A stretch of 5,595 nt of DNA from Thiothrix sp. GTDB lineage: Bacteria; Pseudomonadota; Gammaproteobacteria; Thiotrichales; Thiotrichaceae. The notes under the pieces are model-generated. The model did not search any database, was not told where the DNA came from, and saw only the letters and a program-made list of their open reading frames with translations. The position numbers were made by a program, and so were the translations under genes. Positions within the stretch are counted from its first letter, which is position 1; every line of letters begins with the position of its first letter. The stretch lies in NCBI GenBank assembly GCA_011375245.1, contig DRMA01000241.1, forward strand, positions 1-5,595, written 5' to 3'. Positions 5,487 to 5,595 of this stretch are shown here, piece by piece.

Positions 5487-5595
5487 TTATGCCATACGTA
5501 CGTCTTGCTCTTGACTAAACAACGCATAAGCCTCCTCTAGCCCCATCATTATTGCTGTCTCTTCTTCACTTTTTTCCAGCAGTTTGGCTTGGCGT
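5487..5595 (-). CDS. C-terminal end of an unrecognised protein, cut by the window edge
   Basis: Only the last 35 codons are visible, read from the right edge to a TAA at 5489-5487. The tail is acidic and probably helical: RQAKLLEKSEEETAI, then MMGLEEAYALFSQEQDVRMA. I do not recognise the family. The reading frame is supported by its decayed copy downstream, where differences concentrate on a frameshift and a stop, while this copy stays open. Charge and length would suit a small cytoplasmic protein, such as an antitoxin-like tail, but nothing seen here proves that. Its 3' end has been partly duplicated in tandem. Confidence 0.6.
   Translation of the reverse strand, partial: RQAKLLEKSEEETAIMMGLEEAYALFSQEQDVRMA

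Noticed and set aside
1..5595. CRISPR array, tRNA or rRNA genes
   Set aside because: No regularly spaced direct repeats, no cloverleaf-like segments and no conserved rRNA stretches were seen on either strand.

Overview
The window is A+T-rich bacterial DNA, most likely from a gammaproteobacterium. The hints are a YfbK-type VWA protein, a perfect CRP/Vfr-type box, GTAG-headed REP palindromes and a SoxY-type domain. A sulphur-oxidising lineage of the Beggiatoa/Thiothrix kind would fit, but no marker gene is present, so this is inference.

Layout, left to right. (1) 21-299 (+): a very small protein that is almost only a LuxR/GerE helix-turn-helix. It converges on (2) 368-1009 (-), a secreted DUF4360 protein, with a hairpin between them. 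(3) 1010-1344: a non-coding stretch with a probable promoter and a 68-bp imperfect palindrome. (4) 1345-3291 (-): the most notable gene. It is an exported protein in which a complete SoxY-like domain, ending in the sulphur-carrier motif AGCGG, is followed without a break by a YfbK-type von Willebrand A protein with an intact MIDAS. (5) 3292-3549: a divergent promoter region. (6) 3550-4605 (+): an exported protein of three tandem beta-sandwich-like repeats. It converges, across a hairpin, on (7) 4674-5030 (-), a small exported Asn/Gln/Ala-rich repeat protein. Gene 7 has a CRP box centred 41.5 bp before its predicted transcription start.

(8) 5188-5595 is a layered record of rearrangement. The 3' end of an unrecognised gene enters from the right edge (stop at 5487-5489). 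A decayed partial copy of the same 3' end lies directly downstream of it. That copy is split by a palindromic element of about 155 bp with a TAAG duplication at its borders. The core of the element is two inverted GTAG-REP hairpins. Their stems differ by a compensatory base-pair change.

Four of the five complete genes encode exported proteins, but they face different ways with separate signals, so this is not one operon. No sox, tRNA, rRNA or CRISPR feature is present. The standout is the SoxY-VWA fusion; the MITE-like element is the best-resolved DNA structure.
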